This document shows positions 57,504 to 64,000 of a stretch of DNA of 64,000 nucleotides, piece after piece. A model generated the notes under the pieces. The model saw nothing but the letters and a program-made list of their open reading frames with translations. It ran no database searches and was not told the origin of the DNA. Made by a program: the position numbers and the translations under genes. Source of the stretch: Paenibacillus sp. BK033 (GTDB taxonomy: Bacteria > Bacillota > Bacilli > Paenibacillales > Paenibacillaceae); assembly GCF_004345425.1 (NCBI RefSeq), contig NZ_SLVP01000003.1:97975-161974 (forward strand), given 5' to 3'. Each line of letters begins with the position of its first letter. Positions within the stretch are counted from its first letter, which is position 1.

Positions 57504-58136
57504 TTACTTGTTGGCAAGCTTCTCGATCAGCTTAGCGAGAGCATTGCCGCGATGGCTGATCGCCTGCTTCTCTTCCTTGGACAGCTCCGCCATCGAGCGG
57601 TTAAGCTGGGGAAGCCAGAATAACGGATCGTAGCCGAAGCCGCCTTCTCCGCGAGGCTTCTCGGCAATATAGCCGTCAACGGTGCCTTCGGTCTCGACGA
57701 AATCCCCGGTTGCCGGATCGTATAGAGCGAGTACGCAGACGAATTGCGCCGGGCTTAACAGTCTTGTGCCGTCCGCCAGAGGGTCGGCTGCATCCGGCGC
57801 GTTCAGTCGCCCAAGCTCTTCAAGCAGCTTGGCGTTGTTAGATGCGTCGGTAGCGCCTTCGCCGGAGTAGCGGGCCGAATAAACTCCCGGAGCTCCGCCA
57901 AGCGCCGTCACCCGAAGGCCGGAATCATCGGCGAGCACCGGCACTTTAAATGCGTCCCCGGCCGCTTTCGCTTTAATCCGGGCATTGGCGGAGAAGGTAT
58001 CGCCATCTTCCACGATATCCGGGAAATCCGGATATTCGTTCAGGCTGACAACCGTCCGGCCCAGCTTGGAGAAGGCATGGGCGAATTCCTTTGCCTTGCC
58101 CTCGTTTTTCGTCGCAATCAATATAGGCTGTGCCAC
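57504..58136 (-). CDS. rdgB: XTP/dITP diphosphatase (RdgB/HAM1)
   Basis: It removes ITP and XTP from the nucleotide pool. The 210-aa protein has ILIATKNEGKAKEF, VLADDSGLRVTALGGAPGVYS and GEGGFGYDPLF. The GTG at 58136 lies 7 nt after GGAGGG, which is formed by the last codons of rph; the longer frame to 58181 is inside rph. It follows rph by 4 bp. Confidence 0.95.
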   Translation of the reverse strand: MAQPILIATKNEGKAKEFAHAFSKLGRTVVSLNEYPDFPDIVEDGDTFSANARIKAKAAGDAFKVPVLADDSGLRVTALGGAPGVYSARYSGEGATDASNNAKLLEELGRLNAPDAADPLADGTRLLSPAQFVCVLALYDPATGDFVETEGTVDGYIAEKPRGEGGFGYDPLFWLPQLNRSMAELSKEEKQAISHRGNALAKLIEKLANK

Positions 58137-58140
58137 TTCG

Positions 58141-58878
58141 TTACCCTCCGATCCGGTCCGCAATCTCACCCAGTACCGCACGCTGCTTCTCGATCAATTC
58201 CTCGATCCCGCCTTCTGCCAGCTCGAGCAGCTTGTTAAGCTCTTCGCGCGAGAACGGCGAATCCTCCCCCGTGCCTTGCAGCTCGACAAATTTGCCTTCC
58301 CCGGTCATAACCACATTCATGTCGACCTTCGCTTTGGAATCCTCATCGTAGTTCAGATCCAGCAGCTCGCGTTCCTGAATAACGCCAACGCTAACCGAAG
58401 CGAGAAAAGCCGTAATCGGATATTTGGCAAACGTCGTTGTTTTGGAAAGCTTGTTAACGGCGAGGCACAGCGCTACAAAAGCGCCCGTAATCGACGTCGT
58501 GCGCGTGCCTCCATCGGCCTGAATGACGTCGCAGTCAAGAGTAATCGTCCGTTCGCCCAGCGCTTGCAAATCTACGACGGAGCGCAGAGCGCGCCCGATC
58601 AGACGCTGAATCTCCATCGTACGGCCCGACAGCTTGCCTTTTGCCGACTCCCGGTGGTTACGCGAATGGGTTGCTCGCGGAAGCATGGAATATTCGGCCG
58701 TAATCCAGCCCTTGCCTTGTCCTTTCATGAAAGGCGGAACCCGCTCCTCGACGCTGGCCGTACAAATGACCTTTGTGTCGCCGACCTCAATCAGTACGGA
58801 GCCTTCCGCATATTTGTTTACGCTTGTCGTTATCGTAACGGGCCGAAGCTGGTTCGGTTGCCGACCGTCTGTCCGCAT
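58141..58878 (-). CDS. rph: Ribonuclease PH
   Basis: A phosphorolytic 3'-5' exoribonuclease for tRNA 3' trimming. The 245-aa protein has [49 protein letters not shown] and [20 protein letters not shown]. Order gerM-rph-rdgB is that of B. subtilis. Confidence 0.97.
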   Translation of the reverse strand: MRTDGRQPNQLRPVTITTSVNKYAEGSVLIEVGDTKVICTASVEERVPPFMKGQGKGWITAEYSMLPRATHSRNHRESAKGKLSGRTMEIQRLIGRALRSVVDLQALGERTITLDCDVIQADGGTRTTSITGAFVALCLAVNKLSKTTTFAKYPITAFLASVSVGVIQERELLDLNYDEDSKAKVDMNVVMTGEGKFVELQGTGEDSPFSREELNKLLELAEGGIEELIEKQRAVLGEIADRIGG

Positions 58879-58976
58879 TCTTTTGTTCCTCCTGAATCAT
58901 TTGCTTTTGCTTATGTACTGGCTATGCAATCTTTCCTATTTTATCAAAGCATCCCGCGAAAAGCATCTTTTCCGGC

Positions 58977-59018
58977 AAAAAACAGTCCCGACCGGTCTCA
59001 GAGACCAGTACGGGACTG
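58977..59018 (-). terminator. Terminator after gerM
   Basis: Minus-strand CAGTCCCG/CGGGACTG outer stem with GGTCTCTGAGACC inner palindrome, followed by six T residues, 21 bp after the gerM stop. Confidence 0.88.
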
Positions 59019-59038
59019 CTTTTCTTCGTGATGCTTGC

Positions 59039-60103
59039 TTAGCTTTTAATCGCGTTGACATGATGCGGACGGGATACGGGCTTGCTGTAATCCACGTTAT
59101 TCTCGTCGGTGACATTCTGGCCGTTCAGCGTAATTTGAACTTGGGCGGCACCCGTGTTCTCCGTAATCGACAGAACGATCGCTTCAAGCATCTCGGCCGG
59201 AGCAGGGAGCCCCGTCTCAAACGCTTGATCCTTCAGGTCTACCGTTACCGTGTCATCCTTCTGGTTGATGCTGTTCACTTTCACGTCGTTGGTAAGAACG
59301 GCAGTCAGATTTTTAGCGTTCAGCGGACCGGTAATCAGCTGCTCCATAGCGGCTTGCGCGGTCGACTCGTCGGAACGGTTTATCAAACGCGTAACCGGTA
59401 CATAATATTGTTCATCATTTGCGGTTTGCGACGAGAAGTAGAGCGTGACCGGCGTGGAGTTCAAATAATTGACTCCGTCAGCCGCTTCAAGGTTGATCCC
59501 TACGGAACGCGTAAGCGGCTCGTCAAGCGGGAAGCCGCCCTCCGGCATTTCCGGCAGCTTGGCGCCGTCGTACCACAGCTCTACGCCTTTTGCTCCCATA
59601 GCCGTCAGTGTCCAAGTAATGGCTTCAACGATCGTACGCTCGTCCGTTGCAGGATAATCCGTGAACGTTCCGCCAAATTCTACCGTTGCGACTTGCGTTT
59701 TTGGATCGATGTGAAGCGACTTCACTTCCGTGCCTTTCGGCAGTACCGCGCGGAAATCTTCCGGCAGCTGGCTCGCGAAGCTTCCGCCATCCACCATAAT
59801 TTCGAGAGCTTTCTTGCCGGCTTCCTCTACCGCATTTTCGGTAAGCGATGCTTTGAGCGATACCGGCGCGAGGTAGCCGTTACGGTCCTCCAGATACACG
59901 GTCAGATTGGAATCATCGTCTTGTCCAGGCATAACAGCCTGTCCGGTATTTGTGCCGTCTACGTTGCCTGTTGACGCGGTTTGCTGAGGCGGGTCGATCT
60001 CCCCTTTTGTATCCTGCGTAATTAAGCCGCATCCTGTTGCAAGAATGGGGAAAACCAGCACACCGCAAATTGCTGCACGGCGAATCCATCTTGTTTGAGT
60101 CAT
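59039..60103 (-). CDS. gerM: GerM-type spore lipoprotein
   Basis: GerM is needed for sporulation and germination and is linked to the SpoIIIA-SpoIIQ complex. The 354-aa protein has a lipobox signal (VFPILATGC, Cys about 25) and two GerM domains (about 65-190 and 215-335), each with a LTVYLED or VTLYFSS start and AITWTLTAMGA-type helix. It lies upstream of rph-rdgB as in B. subtilis. Confidence 0.9.
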   Translation of the reverse strand: MTQTRWIRRAAICGVLVFPILATGCGLITQDTKGEIDPPQQTASTGNVDGTNTGQAVMPGQDDDSNLTVYLEDRNGYLAPVSLKASLTENAVEEAGKKALEIMVDGGSFASQLPEDFRAVLPKGTEVKSLHIDPKTQVATVEFGGTFTDYPATDERTIVEAITWTLTAMGAKGVELWYDGAKLPEMPEGGFPLDEPLTRSVGINLEAADGVNYLNSTPVTLYFSSQTANDEQYYVPVTRLINRSDESTAQAAMEQLITGPLNAKNLTAVLTNDVKVNSINQKDDTVTVDLKDQAFETGLPAPAEMLEAIVLSITENTGAAQVQITLNGQNVTDENNVDYSKPVSRPHHVNAIKS

Positions 60104-60235
60104 TGAACTTTCCTCCCAAAATTAGTTATTGCCTGCTCGGCGACTTTGTACATTTGTTGATTTGTAGTACTATGTATACGAGCCCTTCCCTTTTTTAGAC
60201 CAGTTTTGTCCACAAAATCTGAGGGGGTAACAAAA

Positions 60236-60775
60236 TTGTTCAATCAAGTCACTTACAGCTTAAACAGCCGCGAGGTCGCGGAAGCCACCAACCTATGGCT
60301 CGACAAGCGCGGCGTATCCAAAACATCCATTGCACAGCTCGTGCATTTTCTTCAGAAGGATTATTATCCTGAACTGACGCTGGACGAGTGCATCAGCAAC
60401 GTGGAAGCCGTTCTGTCCAAGAGAGAGGTGCAGAATGCCGTATTAACCGGCATCCAGCTTGATCTTCTGGCTGAAGAAGGCAAGCTGATGGCTCCTTTGC
60501 AAGAGATGGTCCGAAATGACGAAGGCCTGTACGGCTGCGATGAAATATTGGCTCTTTCCATCGTTAACGTATACGGCAGCATCGGGTTTACCAATTTCGG
60601 TTACATCGATAAGCTGAAGCCGGGCATTCTGAAAAAGCTGAACGACAAGAACGACGGTCAAATCCATACTTTCCTGGATGATATCGTCGGAGCAATTGCC
60701 GCTGCGGCCGCAAGCCGTCTGGCTCATCGCAAGCAAGCCGGACGCGAAGAAGAAGCGGAACGATTGAAGGAATAG
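60236..60775 (+). CDS. PgpA/YutG-family phosphatidylglycerophosphatase A-like protein
   Basis: A 179-aa protein matching B. subtilis YutG in my memory: LSKREVQNAVLTGI, EMVRNDEGLYGCDEILAL, IVNVYGSIGFTNFGYIDKLK and HTFLDDIVGAIAAAAASRLA. This family is proposed to dephosphorylate phosphatidylglycerol phosphate; unlike E. coli PgpA, membrane helices are weak. The start is a TTG at 60236, 8 nt after GAGGGGG; the TTG at 60206 lies before that SD. Confidence 0.88.
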   Translation: MFNQVTYSLNSREVAEATNLWLDKRGVSKTSIAQLVHFLQKDYYPELTLDECISNVEAVLSKREVQNAVLTGIQLDLLAEEGKLMAPLQEMVRNDEGLYGCDEILALSIVNVYGSIGFTNFGYIDKLKPGILKKLNDKNDGQIHTFLDDIVGAIAAAAASRLAHRKQAGREEEAERLKE

Positions 60776-60786
60776 AAACTTGGCAC

Positions 60787-60820
60787 AAAAAGCTGTCCTG
60801 CATTTGCAGGACAGCTTTTT
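60787..60820 (+). terminator. Terminator after the PgpA/YutG-like gene
   Basis: Perfect 15-bp repeat AAAAAGCTGTCCTGC/GCAGGACAGCTTTTT. Confidence 0.92.
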
Positions 60821-60903
60821 CTTTGAGCCTCTTCTCTCTGAGCCTTTTCTATATTCTGGAATAGTTTATTAATATAGCAAGATAGAGAGGAGTGACCAGG
60901 CAG

Positions 60904-61538
60904 ATGAAAGAGAGGAATGAGAGACATATCGAATGACATGCCTCCGGCATTACCCGGGAAGACAGAGAGCATTTGAATGGTCACCAGAGCTGTATCCTGT
61001 GGCTGACCGGCTTGTCCGGCTCCGGCAAATCGACCGTTGCCGCAGCTATAGAGAAGGAGCTTTTCAAGCAGCGCTCCCGCGCTTATATTCTGGACGGAGA
61101 CAATCTGCGGGAAGGAATAAACGGGGATCTTGGCTTCGGTCCGGAGGAACGGTCGGAAAATATCCGCAGAATTGGCGAAATAGCGAAGCTGCTCGCCGAT
61201 GCCGGCATCATCACGATTGTGGCCGCGATCTCTCCCTACAGACAAGACCGGGACAAAGTGCGGGCATCATGCACACCGGGCGAATTTATCGAGGTATACG
61301 TGCAATGCACCATGGAGAATGCGAGCGCAGAGATCCGAAAGGCTTGTACAAAAAAGCGCGAACCGGGGAAATCAAATATTTTACAGGCATTTCTGCGCCG
61401 TATGAGCCGCCTCTTCAGGCAGAGCTTGTGCTTAAGACGGATGAACGCACCGTAGCCGATTCGGTTTCCGAAGTGATTGCCTTCATCCAGCGCCGGCAGC
61501 TTATCAATTCGAGCCCGGAAGAAGGAATGGATACATGA
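60904..61538 (+). pseudogene. cysC: Adenylylsulfate kinase, inactivated by a nonsense codon and a frameshift
   Basis: APS kinase makes PAPS, the sulfate donor. Reading from the ATG at 60904 (GGAG about 11 nt upstream): MKERNERHIE, then TGA at 60934-60936 where the family has Trp (compare B. subtilis NIVWHDASLTR with HIE*HASGITR), then HASGITREDREHLNGHQSC and P-loop GLSGSGKST, FISPYRQDRD-like SPYRQDRD, and GEFIEVYVQCTMEN. At 61318-61320 the frame is lost by one base; the remainder CERRDPKGLYKKARTGEIKY to the stop at 61538 continues in another frame. Two independent lesions speak against a single sequencing error. Its stop overlaps the sulfotransferase start. Confidence 0.85.
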
Positions 61539-62269
61539 ACGACAATAAGCTGCTGCTCTATTTGCATATCCCCAAAACGGCCGGCTCCTCGTTCACCCAG
61601 GCCATCACCGATAATTGCCCGAATACCGTTCATTTCTACAAGTTATCCAACGTATTCCAATTACAGGCTGAGCTCGGCAATGCGGATGCCTTATGCGGTC
61701 ATTTCCAATATGGCGTCCATCACTATACGGACCGTCCTTATCAATATGTGACGATGCTCCGTCTTCCCGTGGAGCGGACGCTTTCCTATTTTTATTTCAA
61801 ATACAAAAACCCCAGCTATAAACCTTATTATAATAAGGACCTTACATTTGACGACTATGTACTTGACCCTGCTTATGATCTTGAATACTGTAATTTGCAA
61901 GCCAGGATGATAGCCGGGCAAATCGGAAAGCCTTTCCCGAGTTTCAAAAAAGCCCGCGACATCCTAAACGATCAATTCGCCTTCGTTGGTTTTAGAGAGC
62001 AATATGATCTTTCTTTATTTTTGTTTATGCAGAAGATGAACTGGAAGCCGAAGCATTTCTCTAAGGTTAACGTGACTCCCAACCGCCCGGCAGATCTTAA
62101 GTTGTCCAGCGAAGCGGCGAAGATCGTCCTTCTCAAAAACGAGGTGGATCGTCAGCTGTATGAACATGCTTACCGGAAATTTAACAAAAAGATACGCGAA
62201 AAGATACTCGATTTGACCTATGACCAAGAAAAGCAGCTTAAGGCTTACTTGAAAGAAGCAAAAAAATAA
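61535..62269 (+). CDS. Sulfotransferase family protein
   Basis: A 244-aa protein of the family-2 sulfotransferase type: the 5'-phosphosulfate loop HIPKTAGSSFTQAI at residues 11-24 and the 3'-phosphate motif MLRLPVERTLSYFYF near residue 75. It should transfer sulfate from PAPS to a carbohydrate or similar acceptor. The ATG overlaps the cysC stop (ATGA), so the pair was built as one unit: kinase makes PAPS, transferase uses it. The kinase is now broken, so function depends on another PAPS source. Acceptor unknown; no export signal is seen. Confidence 0.85.
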   Translation: MNDNKLLLYLHIPKTAGSSFTQAITDNCPNTVHFYKLSNVFQLQAELGNADALCGHFQYGVHHYTDRPYQYVTMLRLPVERTLSYFYFKYKNPSYKPYYNKDLTFDDYVLDPAYDLEYCNLQARMIAGQIGKPFPSFKKARDILNDQFAFVGFREQYDLSLFLFMQKMNWKPKHFSKVNVTPNRPADLKLSSEAAKIVLLKNEVDRQLYEHAYRKFNKKIREKILDLTYDQEKQLKAYLKEAKK

Positions 62270-62284
62270 TCCGCTTCCGCAACG

Positions 62285-62311
62285 AAAAAAAGGCTTCACA
62301 ACCGTGAAGCC
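62285..62311 (-). terminator. Terminator after the MBL-fold gene
   Basis: Minus-strand GGCTTCAC/GTGAAGCC stem followed by seven T residues, 16 bp after the stop of the MBL gene; the convergent sulfotransferase ends nearby. Confidence 0.85.
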
Positions 62312-62326
62312 AAGCCTTCTCTCCCT

Positions 62327-63313
62327 CTATTCGGCAGTCCGGAACATGACCGTATCCGGCGTACCTGTCCGGATCAGTTTCCCTCGCTTCTCCAAATAAT
62401 GAAGATGGGCGATCGTTTCCGACATCGCAAAGCGCAAATTATGGGGGTTCGTCCGCAGATGACCGCCAAACAGATGCTCGCATACCTCAAACGCGCTGTT
62501 TGGCACTCTTAGCATCTCCCATAACTTGTCCAGCCGCCGCGTATGATGCTGTTTGATTTCCTGAATCCGGTTGGCAAATTCGGCGAACGGCTCCCGATGG
62601 CCGGGAAAAGCCAGCTTCACCTTGTATCCGGACAGCTCGTCCAGACTGCTTAAGAAACAACCAAGCGGATCCTCTTCCTCACCCGGATTAAACGCAATGT
62701 TTGGCGTAATATGAGGCAACACTTGATCCCCGCAAAGCATAAGTTCCTTATCGGGCTCGTAGAAGCACAGCTGTCCGAAAGCATGCCCCGGAGCATCGAT
62801 CATCTGCCACTGCGTTCCTCCAAGCCGAATAGTCCCGCCGGCTTTCAAATAAGTGACTTCCGGCTGAGGCGATACTTGCCGGACAAAGCCGTCCAGGTTG
62901 TTCTTTATGTCGAGCGTCAGCTCATCCGGCATCCCGTGGATGGCGAAATGCGCGCGGAGCTCATCCGCGTACGTGCTGCTCTCTCCCCACAAACGCCGCG
63001 TATAACCGTGGGAACGTTCCGATATATATACGGGCGCGCCGGTCCGCTCTTGGAAATACCCGGCTAGACCGTAATGGTCCGGATGCTGGTGCGTAAGCAC
63101 AATCCGCTTGATTTGCTCCATGGTTAGAGCGTGGTTGAGGAATACTTCCTCCCAAGCCGCAAGCGCCTCATCCGTATGAAGACCGGGATCGATAACGGTA
63201 TACGTCCCGTCCTCCTCGGAAATCAAATAGCTGTTAACCCATTTTAATGAAAAAGGAAGCGGAATTTTCGCCTGAATCCATCCGCCGTCCCATACCTTCG
63301 TCTCCACCGTCAT
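62327..63313 (-). CDS. MBL-fold metallohydrolase
   Basis: A 328-aa metallo-beta-lactamase-fold protein: THQHPDHYGLAGYFQ (zinc HxHxDH), DAPGHAFGQLCFYEP, LCGDQVLPHITPN and AFPGHREPF supply further ligands. The C-terminal 70 residues form a winged-helix-like tail as in LACTB2 and YqjP-type proteins. The ATG at 63313 follows GGGAGGG by 10 nt. The substrate is not evident. Confidence 0.9.
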   Translation of the reverse strand: MTVETKVWDGGWIQAKIPLPFSLKWVNSYLISEEDGTYTVIDPGLHTDEALAAWEEVFLNHALTMEQIKRIVLTHQHPDHYGLAGYFQERTGAPVYISERSHGYTRRLWGESSTYADELRAHFAIHGMPDELTLDIKNNLDGFVRQVSPQPEVTYLKAGGTIRLGGTQWQMIDAPGHAFGQLCFYEPDKELMLCGDQVLPHITPNIAFNPGEEEDPLGCFLSSLDELSGYKVKLAFPGHREPFAEFANRIQEIKQHHTRRLDKLWEMLRVPNSAFEVCEHLFGGHLRTNPHNLRFAMSETIAHLHYLEKRGKLIRTGTPDTVMFRTAE

Positions 63314-63400
63314 GGATGCCGAGCCCTCCCTATAAGCCATTCAACCATCGTAATCTCTGCCGACAGTCTAGTATTCGCTGAACTTCCCGTACTTACTTGC

Positions 63401-64000
63401 TTACCGCGCTGGAATAAGCCGGGTTGTATGCTGAAGATCGGAAATCGCCGCGGCGCCGATTCCGAACATGGCTGCGCGAAGCTCAAATTCGATACGCTCG
63501 AACTGCTCAATGAGCTGCTCGACCGATACCCTCGCCTCCCCGTTTGCCGCGCGCGGAAGAAGCGCCCGTCCAAAGCCGGCAATATCGGCACCGAGCGCAA
63601 TCGATTTCGCCGCGTCTACGCCGTGTTTTAGACCTCCGCTAGCGATTACCGTCGTTTCCGGCAGCCGGGCTTTCACTTCCCTGATGCTCTCGGCTGTCGG
63701 TATTCCCCAGCTTGCGAAAGCTTCGGCGGCCAACCTGCGCATGGGATCGTTCTGGCGGTGCTTTTCCACCTGGCTCCAGGACGTGCCTCCCGCTCCCGCT
63801 ACGTCTATAAAAGCCGCTCCTGTCGAAGCAAGAGCCGCAGCCGTATCCGCGTCAATTCCCCATCCTACTTCTTTAATGCCTACAGGTACGGACAAAGCGC
63901 GGCACACCTCCTCAATCCGGGGCAGCAACGCGCGGAAGTTCGTATCCCCCTCAGGCTGAAATACTTCCTGCATGCTGTTCAGATGCAGGACAAGAGCATC
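63401..64000 (-). CDS. fni: Type-2 isopentenyl-diphosphate isomerase, C-terminal 199 codons
   Basis: The frame is open to the right edge, so the N-terminus lies outside. Visible: LHLNSMQEVFQPEGDTNF (family NxxQE...PEGD motif), VPVGIKEVGWGID, FIDVAGAGGTSWSQVE, VIASGGLKHGVDAAKSIALG and DIAGFGRALL, all FMN-binding features of Fni. It interconverts IPP and DMAPP, the products of the MEP pathway to which ispG belongs. Confidence 0.93.
   Translation of the reverse strand, partial: DALVLHLNSMQEVFQPEGDTNFRALLPRIEEVCRALSVPVGIKEVGWGIDADTAAALASTGAAFIDVAGAGGTSWSQVEKHRQNDPMRRLAAEAFASWGIPTAESIREVKARLPETTVIASGGLKHGVDAAKSIALGADIAGFGRALLPRAANGEARVSVEQLIEQFERIEFELRAAMFGIGAAAISDLQHTTRLIPAR

Noticed and set aside
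60104..60205. Sigma-E promoter of gerM
   Set aside because: Several TATACA-like strings are present, but none has a matching -35 at the right distance.
61318..61322. Programmed frameshift in cysC
   Set aside because: No slippery heptamer or downstream structure is seen, and an upstream nonsense codon also disables the gene.
60973..61455. APS kinase as an intact 160-aa gene from TTG
   Set aside because: The frame loses homology after 61320 and the TTG has no SD; the other-frame continuation to 61538 carries the missing C-terminus, so a pseudogene fits better.

Overview
The window is a stretch of chromosome from a Gram-positive, endospore-forming Firmicute, most likely Paenibacillus or a close relative. 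This rests on moderate-to-high GC, AGGAGG-type ribosome binding sites, many sporulation genes (safA, spo0B, spoIVFA/FB, spoVID, lonB, gerM, a SpoIIB-like SPOR protein), Firmicute-only features (L27 propeptide plus Prp protease, a valine T-box) and gene order close to the Bacillus subtilis mre/min/spoIVF/obg and tig/clpX/lon/hem regions. The genus is inferred; no rRNA gene is present.

About 1-26.8 kb, nearly all minus strand. Read in transcription order (high to low coordinates): valS with T-box leader, folC, murC, a SpoIIB-like SPOR protein, a DUF4321-like membrane protein, maf, radC, mreBCD, minCD, rodA, spoIVFA/FB, rng, rplU-prp-rpmA, spo0B, obg, pheB-hom-thrB-pheA and safA (cut by the left edge). 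This block joins cell shape, division-site selection, peptidoglycan precursors, pro-sigma-K processing, the sporulation phosphorelay and Phe/Thr synthesis. A 503-bp gap between spoIVFA and rodA holds two inverted copies of an approximately 120-bp palindromic repeat flanking two opposite-facing terminators.

About 27.2-52.4 kb. An MFS drug-type exporter and a divergent TetR regulator share two perfect palindromic operators. Then come spoVID, an RluA-family pseudouridine synthase, the haem/sirohaem cluster (hemA, hemX, precorrin-2 dehydrogenase, hemC, cobA-hemD fusion, hemB, hemL), speD, an unrecognised gene, ysxC, the protease group lonA-lonB-(ispG)-clpX-clpP, tig and a YsoA-like gene.

About 52.6-64 kb, more mixed in orientation. 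It holds tRNA-Arg(UCU), a HypR-like HxlR regulator divergent from a nitroreductase with elaborate palindromes between them, a P-loop kinase, an unrecognised gene, asnB, a third, shortened copy of the palindromic repeat, rdgB-rph-gerM, a PgpA/YutG-like gene, a doubly broken APS kinase (cysC) overlapping an intact sulfotransferase, an MBL-fold hydrolase and the end of a type-2 IPP isomerase gene.

Most of the window is conserved core genome. The most unusual items are the palindromic repeat family, whose three copies keep the stem while changing both paired bases; the cysC pseudogene beside an intact PAPS-type sulfotransferase; a probable CTG start for mreC; a Spo0B with an N-terminal hydrophobic anchor; and several unassigned palindromes and leaders. 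I saw no CRISPR array, prophage, transposase gene or rRNA.
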